Below are positions 44,515-53,514 of a DNA stretch of 64,000 nucleotides, piece by piece. Below the pieces are notes generated by a model. The model was given only the letters and a program-made list of their open reading frames with translations, did no database searches and was not told the DNA's origin. How positions within the stretch are numbered: position 1 is the first letter of the stretch; the number at the start of each line of letters is the position of its first letter. Origin of the DNA: Stappia taiwanensis (GTDB lineage Bacteria; Pseudomonadota; Alphaproteobacteria; Rhizobiales; Stappiaceae); contig NZ_BMCR01000003.1 in the NCBI RefSeq assembly GCF_014635285.1, positions 62,001 to 126,000 of the forward strand, in the 5' to 3' direction. Made by a program: the position numbers and the translations under genes.

Positions 44515-45633
44515 ATGAAACCTTCGGATATCTCGACCCTGCGCCGGGGCTGGACCACGGGCGCCTGCGCCACGGCAGCGGCGAAATCCGCCTACATGGC
44601 GCTTTTGAGCGGAGAGTTCGCCGATCCGGTCGAGATCACCCTGCCGAAGGGGGAGCGTCCGGCCTTCGCGCTTGAACGGGAAGACCTTGGCGACGGATTT
44701 GCGCTGGCCGGCATCGTCAAGGATGCGGGCGACGATCCGGACGTGACCCATGGGGCCACGGTGATTGCCCGGGTCAGTCCCGGTCCGCCGGGGTCAGGTG
44801 TTGTCTTTCGTGCTGGGGAAGGCGTCGGCACGGTCACCCGTGCCGGCCTGCCGATCCCGCCGGGCGAACCGGCGATCAACCCGGTCCCGCGCCGGATGAT
44901 TCGGGAGGCGATTGCCGAGGTGGCCGCCGCGCTTGGCGGCAGCGGCGATGTGATCGTCGAGATTTCTATTCCCGGCGGCGATCTTCTGGCCAAAAAGACC
45001 ATGAACCCCCGGCTTGGCATTCTCGGGGGGCTGTCGGTGCTCGGCACCACCGGCATCGTTCGTCCGTTTTCCTGTGCCGCCTGGATCGCCTCGATCCATC
45101 GCGGCATCGATGTCGCCCAGGCCGCCGGTCAGCGGCATGTGGTCGGGGCGACGGGATCGAATTCGGAAGATGCGGTGCGGGCACGCCATGATCTGCCGGA
45201 GATCGCCTTCCTCGATATGGGCGACTTCGCCGGCGGGCTGCTGAAATACCTGCGCGCCCATCCGGTGGAGCGGCTCACCCTGGCCGGCGGCTTCGCCAAG
45301 TTCCTGAAGCTGGCGCAAGGGGCGATGGACCTGCATTCGGCGCGCAGCCAGGTGGATTTCGCAGCACTGGCCGCGCTGCTAGGCGCCGCTGGCGCCTCGT
45401 CCGATCTTGTCGCCCTGGCACAACACGCCAACACCGCCAAGGAGGTGCTCGACAGGGCGGAGGCGGAGGGCATCGACATTGCCGCCCGCGTCGCCGAGGG
45501 CGCCTGGCGCAGCGCCCGCGCCGTGCTGCGCGATGCGCCGGTGGCGCTGGAGGTGCTGGTGGTCAACCGCGCCGGACGTGTCATTGGCGAAACGCGCGGC
45601 CCCGGCCCGGACAGCGAGGCACCGGCGTCATGA
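44515..45633 (+). CDS. cbiD: Cobalt-precorrin-5B C1-methyltransferase
   Basis: A 372-residue CbiD. The opening LRRGWTTGACATAAAKSAY is the family hallmark (TTGtCAtAAakAA), followed by INPVPRRMIREAIAEV, NPRLGILGGLSVLGTTGIVRPFS and LTLAGGFAKFLKLAQG. It methylates C-1 in the anaerobic-type route, in place of CobF. ATG 44515 starts the first supported codons; an open frame extends left to 44341 without signals. The stop overlaps the cobK start by 4 nt. With CbiX and the CbiG domain it argues for a cobalt-early pathway. Confidence 0.94.
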   Translation: MKPSDISTLRRGWTTGACATAAAKSAYMALLSGEFADPVEITLPKGERPAFALEREDLGDGFALAGIVKDAGDDPDVTHGATVIARVSPGPPGSGVVFRAGEGVGTVTRAGLPIPPGEPAINPVPRRMIREAIAEVAAALGGSGDVIVEISIPGGDLLAKKTMNPRLGILGGLSVLGTTGIVRPFSCAAWIASIHRGIDVAQAAGQRHVVGATGSNSEDAVRARHDLPEIAFLDMGDFAGGLLKYLRAHPVERLTLAGGFAKFLKLAQGAMDLHSARSQVDFAALAALLGAAGASSDLVALAQHANTAKEVLDRAEAEGIDIAARVAEGAWRSARAVLRDAPVALEVLVVNRAGRVIGETRGPGPDSEAPAS

Positions 45634-46409
45634 TCCGCCTGCTGATCCTCGGCGGCACGGGGGATGCGCGAAAACTGGCGCAGCATCTGACCGAGGCGCC
45701 GTGTGGGTCGCCATCTCTGGACATCACCCTGTCGCTTGCCGGGGCGGTGACGGCGCCCGGGGCCTATCCCTGCCGCACCCGGATCGGCGGCTTCGGTGGG
45801 ATCGACGGGCTCTGCGCCTATCTGACGGCGGAACGGATCGACGCGGTGGTTGATGCCACCCATCCCTTCGCAGGACTGATCACCGCCAATGCCCATGCCG
45901 CCTGCCGGCAAACCGGCACGCCGCTGCTACGGTTGCTGCGCCCGGCCTGGCAACCGGTCGCCAGTGACCGCTGGATCGAGGTGGGCGATCTTGAGAACGC
46001 GGCGCGGCGGTTGCCAGCAGGCGCCCGTGCCCTTTTGGCGATTGGCCGCAAGGAGATCGGCGTTTTTGCCGGGCGCCGCGACATCTGGTGCCTGATGCGG
46101 ATGATCGATCCGCCATCGCCCGGCCAGGCCTTGCCACCCGGAAAGGTGCTGCTGGCGCGGCCCGACGCACGGGAAGAGGCCGAGGCCGCACTCTGCCGGA
46201 GCCATGGTCTGACCCATGTGGTGGCCAAGAACAGCGGCGGGGGCTGGGGCTATGCCAAGATCGCCGCTGCCCGGGCGCTGGGCCTGCCGGTGGTGATGGT
46301 GTCGCGACCGCCCGAGCCTGATGGGAACCGGGTCTCGCGGGCCGAGGATGTGGCGGAGTGGATTTCGCGCCTTGGAAGCACCACAAGCGCGCGCGGCGCG
46401 GAGAGTTAG
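45630..46409 (+). CDS. cobK: Precorrin-6A reductase (CobK/CbiJ)
   Basis: A 259-residue NAD(P)H-dependent reductase: LLILGGTGDARKLAQHL at the N-terminus, RIGGFGGIDGLCAYL, VVDATHPFAGLITANAHAAC and VAKNSGGGWGYAKIAAARALGLPVVMVSRP at the C-terminus, all typical. It reduces the macrocycle C18-C19 double bond. It is coupled to cbiD, and its stop region overlaps the convergent wecG-like gene by 4 nt, marking the end of the cobalamin region. Confidence 0.94.
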   Translation: MIRLLILGGTGDARKLAQHLTEAPCGSPSLDITLSLAGAVTAPGAYPCRTRIGGFGGIDGLCAYLTAERIDAVVDATHPFAGLITANAHAACRQTGTPLLRLLRPAWQPVASDRWIEVGDLENAARRLPAGARALLAIGRKEIGVFAGRRDIWCLMRMIDPPSPGQALPPGKVLLARPDAREEAEAALCRSHGLTHVVAKNSGGGWGYAKIAAARALGLPVVMVSRPPEPDGNRVSRAEDVAEWISRLGSTTSARGAES

Positions 46410-47185
46410 CTCGCTTGCCGCTTGCTGAAGCGCAGCAGCAGGATTTTCCAGAGGAAACGCACCACGCCGCTGGTGTAGCGCTTGTAGAGCCGCTTCGGCT
46501 CGTGCAGCAGCCGGAATACCCATTCAAGGCCCGCCTGGCGCATCAGTTTCGGCGCGCGTATGACCTCGCCGGCGGTGAAGTCGAACAAGGCGCCCACCCC
46601 GAGAACAACCGGCGGGTCGAGCTCCGCGCGCAGGGCATTCATTAGCAGCTCCTGCTTCGGATTGCCGAGGGCAACCAGCAGGATATCGGCTTTTGCCGCA
46701 TTGATCGCCGCGACGATATCCGCCCGGTCACCGTCCTGGAAATAGCCGTCCCGCCAGCCGCAGATCGTGACATGCGGATGGCTGAGGGCGAAGGCATCGG
46801 CCGCCCGCGCCACCACATCCGGCCGGGCACCGAGCAGATAGACCCGGGTTCCGGCCGGCGCGGCGTTCAGCAGGGCCGGCACGAAATCCGTCCCGTTGAG
46901 GTTCTCTGCAAAGCCCTCGCCAGTGAGCACGCGCGCGCCGATCCTGGCGCCAATTCCGTCGTTGAGCACATGGCAGCGGGTGAGCGTTTCGGCGAACTCC
47001 GGGTCGTCCATCGCCAAGAGCAGCCCATGCGCATTGGCAAAGGCCACGTTGATCTTGGTGCGCGCGGCCATGCAGTCGAGCAGCATGGCAATGGCTTCGG
47101 ACCGGGTCTGCCGCGAGATGGCGACGGGGCCGATCCGGGCGTGGCTCGATGTCGTCATGGGATCGGTAAGCGTGGCGTCGGCCAT
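46406..47185 (-). CDS. WecG/TagA/CpsF-family glycosyltransferase
   Basis: About 259 residues of the GT26 family, which transfers a sugar such as N-acetylmannosaminuronate or glucose to a lipid-linked intermediate of a surface polymer. Signatures: NVAFANAHGLLLAMDDPEF, DGIGARIGARVLTG, RVYLLGARPDVVARAADAF and LLVALGNPKQELLMNALR, then VVLGVGALFDFTAGEV. ATG 47185 is preferred since AGGA lies 8 nt upstream; ATG 47194 is possible. A basic, aromatic C-terminus (RLYKRYTSG...) suggests membrane attachment. It is divergent from the chain-length gene and is the first gene of the polysaccharide locus. Confidence 0.9.
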   Translation of the reverse strand: MADATLTDPMTTSSHARIGPVAISRQTRSEAIAMLLDCMAARTKINVAFANAHGLLLAMDDPEFAETLTRCHVLNDGIGARIGARVLTGEGFAENLNGTDFVPALLNAAPAGTRVYLLGARPDVVARAADAFALSHPHVTICGWRDGYFQDGDRADIVAAINAAKADILLVALGNPKQELLMNALRAELDPPVVLGVGALFDFTAGEVIRAPKLMRQAGLEWVFRLLHEPKRLYKRYTSGVVRFLWKILLLRFSKRQAS

Positions 47186-47488
47186 CGGCGTCATCCTGTG
47201 TGCTGCAACTGGCCGAAGGAGTACGTCATGAAGGGTTAATTGTCGGGAAACCGTCGGGCCAGACTGATCGTAGGTTGAACAAGCCGCTAACGCATCATCA
47301 TTGCCGCAAGCGTGAATGCAGCCCCGCCCCTTGGCGATGGGCATGTCAGATGCCTCTCTTTTGTCAAATATTAACCATGGTTTGCAAGGTTCGGTTGGTA
47401 ATCGGGTCAGGCCGCCACCGATTGGTCTTTACTGGCGCGGCAGCTCCGGGTCCGATCTGATCCCGAAGGAAGCAAGCGGTTCGCTTTG
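47186..47488. other. Divergent control region of the polysaccharide locus
   Basis: 303 nt between divergent glycosyltransferase and co-polymerase genes. It is less GC-rich than its surroundings and holds a TTGTCAAATATTAACC stretch with a 10-bp palindrome AACCATGGTT (47373-47382). It must contain both promoters, but no convincing -35/-10 pair or longer operator stands out. No gene is seen. Confidence 0.5.
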
Positions 47489-49597
47489 ATGGTCGATATC
47501 TACCAGGTTCCAGGCATCTTGAAAAAACGGATCGGCTGGCTGATCGCGTTGCCGGTGCTGTTCGTGGCGCTGGCCTTGGTCTTTCTGATCATGCAGACGC
47601 CGAAATACCGGGCGACCGCCGAATTGCTGATCGACCCGCAGGGGTTGCAGATCGTCGGCAACGACATCGTCGCCCGGGAAAACGGTGAGATGCTGGAACG
47701 GCTGGCGGTCGACAGCCAGGCCTACGTCATTTTGTCGAACACGGTGCTGGGCGACGTCGTCGACAAGCTCGGTCTCGTCAATGATCCGGCGATTGCCGGC
47801 AAGGGCGGAGGGCTTGTCTCCCGGCTGCTGGGGCGGGTGCCGGCGACGCTCACGCCGGAGGAAAAGCGTGGAGTGGCGATCATGGGGCTGCGGGAGCGGC
47901 TTCAGGTGGTCAAGGTCGAGAAATCGTTCGTTTTCAATATCGTGGCGAGCCATCCGGATCGCTTCAAGGCGGCGGCGATCGCCAATGAGGCGGCCCGGGC
48001 CTATCTCGATGAGGCGCGCCGGTCCCGCGCCGATGCTTCCTTGCGGGCCAGCATGGCCTTGCGGGTGCAGGCGGCGGACCTGCGCAAGCGGGTGGAGGCG
48101 GCCGAGGCGGAGGTGGAGAACTTCCGCGCGCAGAACGGCTTGATCAGCACCGGTCAGGCCGGGCTGGTCGCCGACCAGCAGCTTCAGGGGTTCAGCAGTC
48201 AGTTGACACAGGCACGGGTGGAGCTGGAGCGGGCCAAGAGCAACTATGATCTTGTCCGCAACCTGACCGTTGCCGACATCGAGGCGGGGGGTCTGCCGGC
48301 CAACCTTCAGACCACGACCCTTGGGACGCTCAGGGTCCAGTATGCGCGTGCCGCCGAGCAGGTGGCCCAGGCCTCCACCACCCTGGGGGCCAATCATCCG
48401 CAGATGCGCGAGTTGCGGTCGCAGCTTGAAAACGTCCGGCGCCAGATCGGCGAGGAATTGTCCCGAACCCGCCGCTCCATTCGCAGCGACTATCAGCGGG
48501 CGGAGGCGACCGTCGCCGCGCTCGGTGAGGAAGCGAACCGGCTGAAGAACACCAACGTGGATCAGAGCAAGGCGCAGATTCAGTTGCGCCAGCTCACCAG
48601 CGAGGCGGAAACCCTTGGCACGGTGTATCGCTCCTTCCTCAGCCGCGCCAAGGAGTTGGAGGAACAGCAGGATATCGATACCAGCAATTCCCGTGTGATC
48701 TCCCAGGCGGTCGCGCCGCTGAAACCGCTCGGCCCCTCCAAGGTGATGGTGCTTGCGGCCGCGGCGATGTTCGGCTTTGCCCTGGCTGCCAGCGCCAGTA
48801 TCGGCTGGGAAATGCTGGGCGGTCGGCTCGGTTCGGAAGGCGAACTGGTGGACCGGACCGGCGTGCCGCTGATCGCCAGCCTGCGGGCACCTGACGCGGT
48901 GTCTGCAGCCGGCGGCCCCCGGCGCGGTGGAGGGCTCTGGAAGCGGGGCGCTCGGGCCGAAGCGGAGGCAACGGCGCGCCAGATGGCCATCACCCGGATT
49001 GCCTATGCGCTGCGTCATGCCTTTGAGAACGAGCGGCCGGCCAATGTGCTGGTCTTGTCTTGCGGCGAGGAACCGGCCCTGGCCCCGCTCTCCCGAGCCA
49101 TTGCCACCGGCCTTTACGACATGGGTGAGGTTGTCCTCATCGCCCGGGCGGACCCGGGGGCGCCGGCAGGCACCCGGGACGCGGACCCGGACAAGGACGC
49201 GACACAGTCCCAGTCCAGTGGGCGTGAGCTGCGCACCCGCCTGTCCTCGCGCCGGCGCGGCGATCTGCAGACCGGTGAGGATTCGGCCGTTGCAGGCGCG
49301 TCACAGGCCAAGGCAGGGCGCCCACGCACTGCACCGCCCTTCAAGGTTGAACATCTCGATGGGCGCCCCCCCGAGAACGGCGTGCAATCGCTGGCGCGGG
49401 AAGGTCAGGAGTTCCTGGTGATCGATGGCGGGTCGGCTCTGGCCAGCCCTTATCTGCCGGTGCTGCTCGACTATGCCGATGCCATCGTGCTGGTGAGCGG
49501 CATCGGTGAGACCTCGCGGGAAGAGCTTGACCGCACCCTGGCCCTGCTGCAGCCGTGGCGCGACCGGATGATCGGCAATGTCGCCCTCGCGGCCTGA
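47489..49597 (+). CDS. Polysaccharide co-polymerase (Wzz-like) with degenerate BY-kinase domain
   Basis: A 702-residue chain-length determinant protein. Membrane helices lie near residues 17-36 (WLIALPVLFVALALVFLIM) and ~425-448. Between them is a long periplasmic coiled coil with the GNVR-like QTTTLGTLRVQYARAAEQV and a Wzz N-terminal domain (PKYRATAELLIDPQGLQIV). The C-terminal cytoplasmic domain (~residues 490-700) aligns in outline with tyrosine autokinases, but the Walker A (GxxGxGK[ST]) position reads LSCGEEPALAPLSRA and there is no Tyr-rich tail. It therefore probably lacks kinase activity, and length control would differ from Exo/Wzc systems. ATG 47489 is used. Confidence 0.85.
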   Translation: MVDIYQVPGILKKRIGWLIALPVLFVALALVFLIMQTPKYRATAELLIDPQGLQIVGNDIVARENGEMLERLAVDSQAYVILSNTVLGDVVDKLGLVNDPAIAGKGGGLVSRLLGRVPATLTPEEKRGVAIMGLRERLQVVKVEKSFVFNIVASHPDRFKAAAIANEAARAYLDEARRSRADASLRASMALRVQAADLRKRVEAAEAEVENFRAQNGLISTGQAGLVADQQLQGFSSQLTQARVELERAKSNYDLVRNLTVADIEAGGLPANLQTTTLGTLRVQYARAAEQVAQASTTLGANHPQMRELRSQLENVRRQIGEELSRTRRSIRSDYQRAEATVAALGEEANRLKNTNVDQSKAQIQLRQLTSEAETLGTVYRSFLSRAKELEEQQDIDTSNSRVISQAVAPLKPLGPSKVMVLAAAAMFGFALAASASIGWEMLGGRLGSEGELVDRTGVPLIASLRAPDAVSAAGGPRRGGGLWKRGARAEAEATARQMAITRIAYALRHAFENERPANVLVLSCGEEPALAPLSRAIATGLYDMGEVVLIARADPGAPAGTRDADPDKDATQSQSSGRELRTRLSSRRRGDLQTGEDSAVAGASQAKAGRPRTAPPFKVEHLDGRPPENGVQSLAREGQEFLVIDGGSALASPYLPVLLDYADAIVLVSGIGETSREELDRTLALLQPWRDRMIGNVALAA

Positions 49598-50912
49598 CGC
49601 TGTGGCGGTGCCCATGGCGGCGCGGCTTCCGGCCGGGCCGGGAGGCTTCGGTGCCGCCGGGCAGCATGACATTACCGTCCTGTGGCAACGGGCGGTGTTC
49701 GCGGTGGTGATCGCCGCGCTGACGTTCAATTGCTTCCTGGCCTTCGTCAACACGCGGATCACCGGCGTCTCCGCCAGCCATGTCATGCTGGTGGAGGTGG
49801 TGCTGATCGGCATTGCGGCAGTGCTGGCGTTGAACCGGCATGTCGGATTCTATGTGCTGCTGCTGGTCTATCTCGCCTATATGGCGCTGATTCTCGCGCT
49901 CCGGCCGGAGCTGGATCTGAAGGCCATCCGCGACGCGCTGATCCCGATCGTGTTCTATTTCGTCGGCCGTGGCATCACCGATATCAAGGTGGTCGACCGG
50001 CTGGTGATGCTGAGCGCCGGCGTCGTTCTTGCCGTTGGCCTGTTCGAGTATTTCCTGCTCGATACCTTCATCGCCAATATCAACATCCTCGACTATTACA
50101 TCGCGCGCGGCACGGTGGAGGAGGGGGAGAACTTCAACGAAGGATCGAGCCTGTTCATCAGCGGCGTGCGCCCGGAAGGTCGAAACTTTCTGCCCTTCCT
50201 CGGCCTGCACCGGGTGTCGTCGGTGTTCCTCGAACCGGTATCGATGGGCAATTACGGCGCGTTTCTGTTCATGTGGGGGCTGTTTCGCAAGGACATGGCC
50301 CGCCGCAAGCTTCTGTTTGCGGCCTCCGCCGCCGTGATCATCCTCGGCGACGCGCGGTTCGGCATGTTCGTCTGCCTGGCCTTCGTCGGTACCCTCGCGG
50401 TCTACCGCTTTGTTCCGCGCATGGTCTGGTGGCTGGTGCCGGCCATGTTCATCCTGCTGCTGGTGCTTTATGGCACCTCCACCAGCCAGTTGACCTGGGA
50501 AGACAATCTCGCCGGCCGCTGGTTCCAGTCCTCGCGCCTGTTTCTGGAGCTGGACCTTGCCGGTCTGTTCGGGATCTCCGCCGATGAAGTATTTCTCGGC
50601 GACAGCGGCTACGGCTACACCCTACAGCAAATCGGCATGGTTGGCGTGGCCGCGCTTTGGTCGCTGTTCATCTTCGCGAAGGTGCGGTCGTCGGACGCCT
50701 GGCGCCTGCGGGCGATGGTGGTGACCTATATCTGTCTGCTGATGGTGGTCTCAAATTCGCTCTACTCGATCAAGACCGCCGCCCTGCTTTGGGTCTGTGT
50801 CGGCGCCGCCGATGTGTGGCCCGGCTTCGGCTCGAAGGAAACGAGCGCCCCTGATGGCGCTAGGTCCCTGGCCGAGGCAGCGCCGCAGGACCCCGGGCGC
50901 CCGGCGGCCTGA
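49578..50912 (+). CDS. Polytopic membrane protein, probable O-antigen/EPS polymerase
   Basis: A 444-residue protein with about ten predicted helices and a large periplasmic loop (around residues 160-225, with RGTVEEGENFNEGSS and GVRPEGRNFLPFLGLHRVSSVFLEPVSMGNYG), as in Wzy-type polymerases. The RxxSxFxEP-like segment is common to EPS polymerases. It would join repeat units in the periplasm under the control of the preceding co-polymerase. The start at ATG 49578 overlaps that gene by 20 nt; ATG 49614 is an alternative. Wzy proteins have little sequence conservation, so the call rests on topology and context. Confidence 0.75.
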   Translation: MSPSRPDAVAVPMAARLPAGPGGFGAAGQHDITVLWQRAVFAVVIAALTFNCFLAFVNTRITGVSASHVMLVEVVLIGIAAVLALNRHVGFYVLLLVYLAYMALILALRPELDLKAIRDALIPIVFYFVGRGITDIKVVDRLVMLSAGVVLAVGLFEYFLLDTFIANINILDYYIARGTVEEGENFNEGSSLFISGVRPEGRNFLPFLGLHRVSSVFLEPVSMGNYGAFLFMWGLFRKDMARRKLLFAASAAVIILGDARFGMFVCLAFVGTLAVYRFVPRMVWWLVPAMFILLLVLYGTSTSQLTWEDNLAGRWFQSSRLFLELDLAGLFGISADEVFLGDSGYGYTLQQIGMVGVAALWSLFIFAKVRSSDAWRLRAMVVTYICLLMVVSNSLYSIKTAALLWVCVGAADVWPGFGSKETSAPDGARSLAEAAPQDPGRPAA

Positions 50913-50932
50913 TCTGCCGCGACCGCCATCTG

Positions 50933-52117
50933 TCAGCGACCGGTGACCTCCCGGTAAAGCGCCTCGTAGCGCTGCGCGGTGCTGGCCCAAGAGTAGCCGC
51001 CGGCTGTCTCCATCGCTTGCGCGCGCACGGCCGCAGGCGCGGCGCAAAGCCGGGCGAAGGTCTCTTCGATCCGTACCGCCGCGTCGTCCGGATCGGTGAA
51101 ATCGGCAAGCGAGACAAGATCATGCTTGGCCGCGAAGGCGCGGAAAGCGGCGTTTCCTTCGACCACCGGCAGCAAGCCGCCGCTCATCGCCTCGATCAGG
51201 GCAAGGCCGAAGCCTTCATAGGTGGAGGCACTGGCAAACAGCGAGGCGCGGGCGATGATTGCGCGCATCTCTTCATCCGAGGGGCCGACATGCAGGCGAA
51301 CCGAGGCGGACAGGCCGCGGGTGTCGATCATCTGCGTGATATCCGCAGCGCTCCAGTCGAACGGCGTGCCGATGATGTCCAGCGTCCAGGCTTCGTCGCG
51401 GGCGGTCAGCGCCTGCATGGCATCGAGCAGCCGGTCGACTCGTTTGTTTTTCGACAGGCGGCCGATGGTCACCAGACCCTTTGTCGGCGCTTGCGCGCTG
51501 GCATCGGCGAACTTGTCGATATCGACACCGTTTTCGACAAGCCGCACCTTTTGGGGCGCGATGGTCTGGAAGGTGTCGTAGTCGCTCTGGCTGCAACAGG
51601 CGATGGCGCCGTAGCGGTTCGCCGAAAACCGGGTCAGCGACTGGAACCAGACCTTTTTCAAGGCCGAGAAGTCGGCGCTATGGAAAAAGCCGCCATGGGT
51701 GGTGGCAAGCATGGGCTTGCGATGCCAGATGCGGGTCAGGGCCAGGGCGTCGAAGAAGAAGTCGATGGCGTGGACATGGACGAGATCCGCATCCGCGATG
51801 GCACCGAGAATGCCGGGGGTAAGCGGGTAGCGGGTCGATCCGTGGAACGGCAGGCGGAGGACCTCGACGCCGTCGAGCGTCTCATGGGCGGGCAGGGCTT
51901 CGTCACTGGACCGGAAGACGCGATCGAGGGTCACGACCTTGATGCGCGCGAAGCGTCCCCGTTGCCGGGCCACCAGACTGCTGACGAAATCCTCCAGTCC
52001 GCCGACGCTGGGGCGGTATTGGCGCACAACATGCACCAGAACATCGGTCTTGAACACGGATGGTACGGATTCGGGCGCGGCAGATGGGCTCTGTGTGGGA
52101 AAACGCTCAAGTGTCAT
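50933..52117 (-). CDS. Glycosyltransferase family 4
   Basis: A 394-residue GT-B enzyme. The N-terminal domain has the nucleotide-free acceptor side (RQYRPSVGGLEDFVSSL, with the GG motif). The C-terminal domain has GRLSKNKRVDRLLDAM and the EGFGLALIEAMSGGLLPVV E-x7-E motif that binds the sugar nucleotide. It adds a sugar to the lipid-linked repeat unit at the cytoplasmic face. ATG 52117 is separated by only 1 nt from the deacetylase stop; both run leftward, opposite to the rest of the locus. Confidence 0.9.
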   Translation of the reverse strand: MTLERFPTQSPSAAPESVPSVFKTDVLVHVVRQYRPSVGGLEDFVSSLVARQRGRFARIKVVTLDRVFRSSDEALPAHETLDGVEVLRLPFHGSTRYPLTPGILGAIADADLVHVHAIDFFFDALALTRIWHRKPMLATTHGGFFHSADFSALKKVWFQSLTRFSANRYGAIACCSQSDYDTFQTIAPQKVRLVENGVDIDKFADASAQAPTKGLVTIGRLSKNKRVDRLLDAMQALTARDEAWTLDIIGTPFDWSAADITQMIDTRGLSASVRLHVGPSDEEMRAIIARASLFASASTYEGFGLALIEAMSGGLLPVVEGNAAFRAFAAKHDLVSLADFTDPDDAAVRIEETFARLCAAPAAVRAQAMETAGGYSWASTAQRYEALYREVTGR

Positions 52118-52118
52118 G

Positions 52119-53204
52119 TCAGGCCTTCGCCATATGGGCGACAGGGTTGCCGCCTCGGGTTGCCATCGCCCGGAAGACGCCGTGGATGCCGCAAACCGCA
52201 TAACTCGCCCCATCCTCGGCATACTCGGCGTTCTGGCGCGGCAACAAGAACGGCTGGTCAAGATGCTGGGGGAAAAGGCACCCCGGCTCGGTGGTGACTG
52301 CGGAGCGGAAACCGAGGTCCCGGACGATATCCGCCTCGCGGCTCCCGGTCAGGGACGGGGCGCCATAGGGATAGGCGAAATGGGCGACCTCGCGCTGCAA
52401 GGTGCTCTCCAGAAAGCGTTTGTTGGCGGCGATGTCATCATGCACGCCCTCCGCCTCGATCAGCGACAGGGCGCGGTGGGTGGTGCCATGCGCGCCGATC
52501 TCGACGAGCGGATGCCGGTCGATCTCGATCAGTTCCTGCTCGTTGAGGGCGGCGTCATCGAGCAGCGCGGGAAGGGAAATGCCATGGGCGCTGAAGGTGT
52601 CGGCAAGCTGCTCCGTGCGGTGAAAGTCCTGCCAGACCCAGGCGGTGGCCCGGCGCAGCGCCGCCGTCTTGCTGGCAATATCCGGGCAGTGATAGCGCAC
52701 GCCCATCGGCTCGATGGTCACCTCGTCCCGTTCGAGGAACAGGTGACGCAGACCGAGCCACCAGGCATTGACCGTGCGGTTGACCATGTCGGTCGGCACA
52801 TAGATCGTCGCCGGCGCCCCGTGCCGCTCCATCACCGGAAGCGCCAGGTCGCGGTTCGAGCGATAGCCATCGTCGAAGGTAAGCACGGCGAAGGGATGTG
52901 CCTTCGGGTCGGCCAGGCGCTGCAAGGCCTCGTCCAGCGTGACGATGTCCCGGCCACTACGCCTCAGATAACCAAGGGTTGCGTCGAAGTCCTCGATGCG
53001 GCAGCCCTGATCGAGCTGGGCGACCGGATCTTCCGTGAAATCGTGATACATCAGAATGACGCCACGCCCGCCATAGATCGAGCCGACCAGCGACGAGGCA
53101 CCGCTGAAACGCAAGGCGCGCAGCCCGAGGGTCTTGATGCGCCGCTTCACCTTTTCTGCAAGGCTCAGGCTGGGGGTGACGCTGTCTTGCGAAACCGTGT
53201 CCAC
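52119..53204 (-). CDS. Polysaccharide deacetylase (NodB-homology)
   Basis: A 361-residue carbohydrate esterase family 4-like protein. Motif 1 is AVLTFDDGYRSN (catalytic and metal Asp) and motif 2 is EIGAHGTTHRAL (metal His pair), followed by VAHFAYPYG (the Arg/Pro-Tyr motif). It probably removes N- or O-acetyl groups from the exopolysaccharide or its precursors. GTG 53204 is chosen because AGGGAGA lies 5 nt upstream; an in-frame start at 53285 exists but has no such signal. It is followed by the GT4 gene in the same operon. Confidence 0.88.
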   Translation of the reverse strand: MDTVSQDSVTPSLSLAEKVKRRIKTLGLRALRFSGASSLVGSIYGGRGVILMYHDFTEDPVAQLDQGCRIEDFDATLGYLRRSGRDIVTLDEALQRLADPKAHPFAVLTFDDGYRSNRDLALPVMERHGAPATIYVPTDMVNRTVNAWWLGLRHLFLERDEVTIEPMGVRYHCPDIASKTAALRRATAWVWQDFHRTEQLADTFSAHGISLPALLDDAALNEQELIEIDRHPLVEIGAHGTTHRALSLIEAEGVHDDIAANKRFLESTLQREVAHFAYPYGAPSLTGSREADIVRDLGFRSAVTTEPGCLFPQHLDQPFLLPRQNAEYAEDGASYAVCGIHGVFRAMATRGGNPVAHMAKA

Positions 53205-53514
53205 TGCTCTCCCTTTCCGGCTGGCGCCATGCAGCTCGCGGCGAATGGTGCGGGTGTCATACGGGCGAAACGGTAGGCTGTGCACGTGAACAGCAGGTTG
53301 AGGCCGCGCGATCTCGCGGGCAGATCCTTGCGATGGTAAACAAACACTTGCACCGTGGGAGCCCGCTGCCCGCCGCCTGCCCGCCGCACTGAGGGCGGAA
53401 AGGTCTGGTTAATCTCAAATTGGCAAATCGCTCCGCAAGAGAGCTTGCACGTGCCGCAGATACCTCGGCTTAAGGTCTCGCAGCTATCGGTTGGTTCAGT
53501 GTTTGCAAAAAACG
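53205..53514. other. Divergent gap between deacetylase and GT4 genes
   Basis: 310 nt between divergent genes. Contains GC-rich direct repeats (CTGCCCGCCGC twice near 53368-53390) and an AT-richer part from about 53400 with GGTTAATCTCAAATTGGCAAATC, the likely promoter zone for the rightward genes. No RNA, operator dyad or gene is recognised. Confidence 0.5.

Noticed and set aside
47373-47382. AACCATGGTT palindrome in the polysaccharide control region as an operator.
   Set aside because: Only 10 bp long and expected by chance in 64 kb; kept only as a remark in the intergenic entry.
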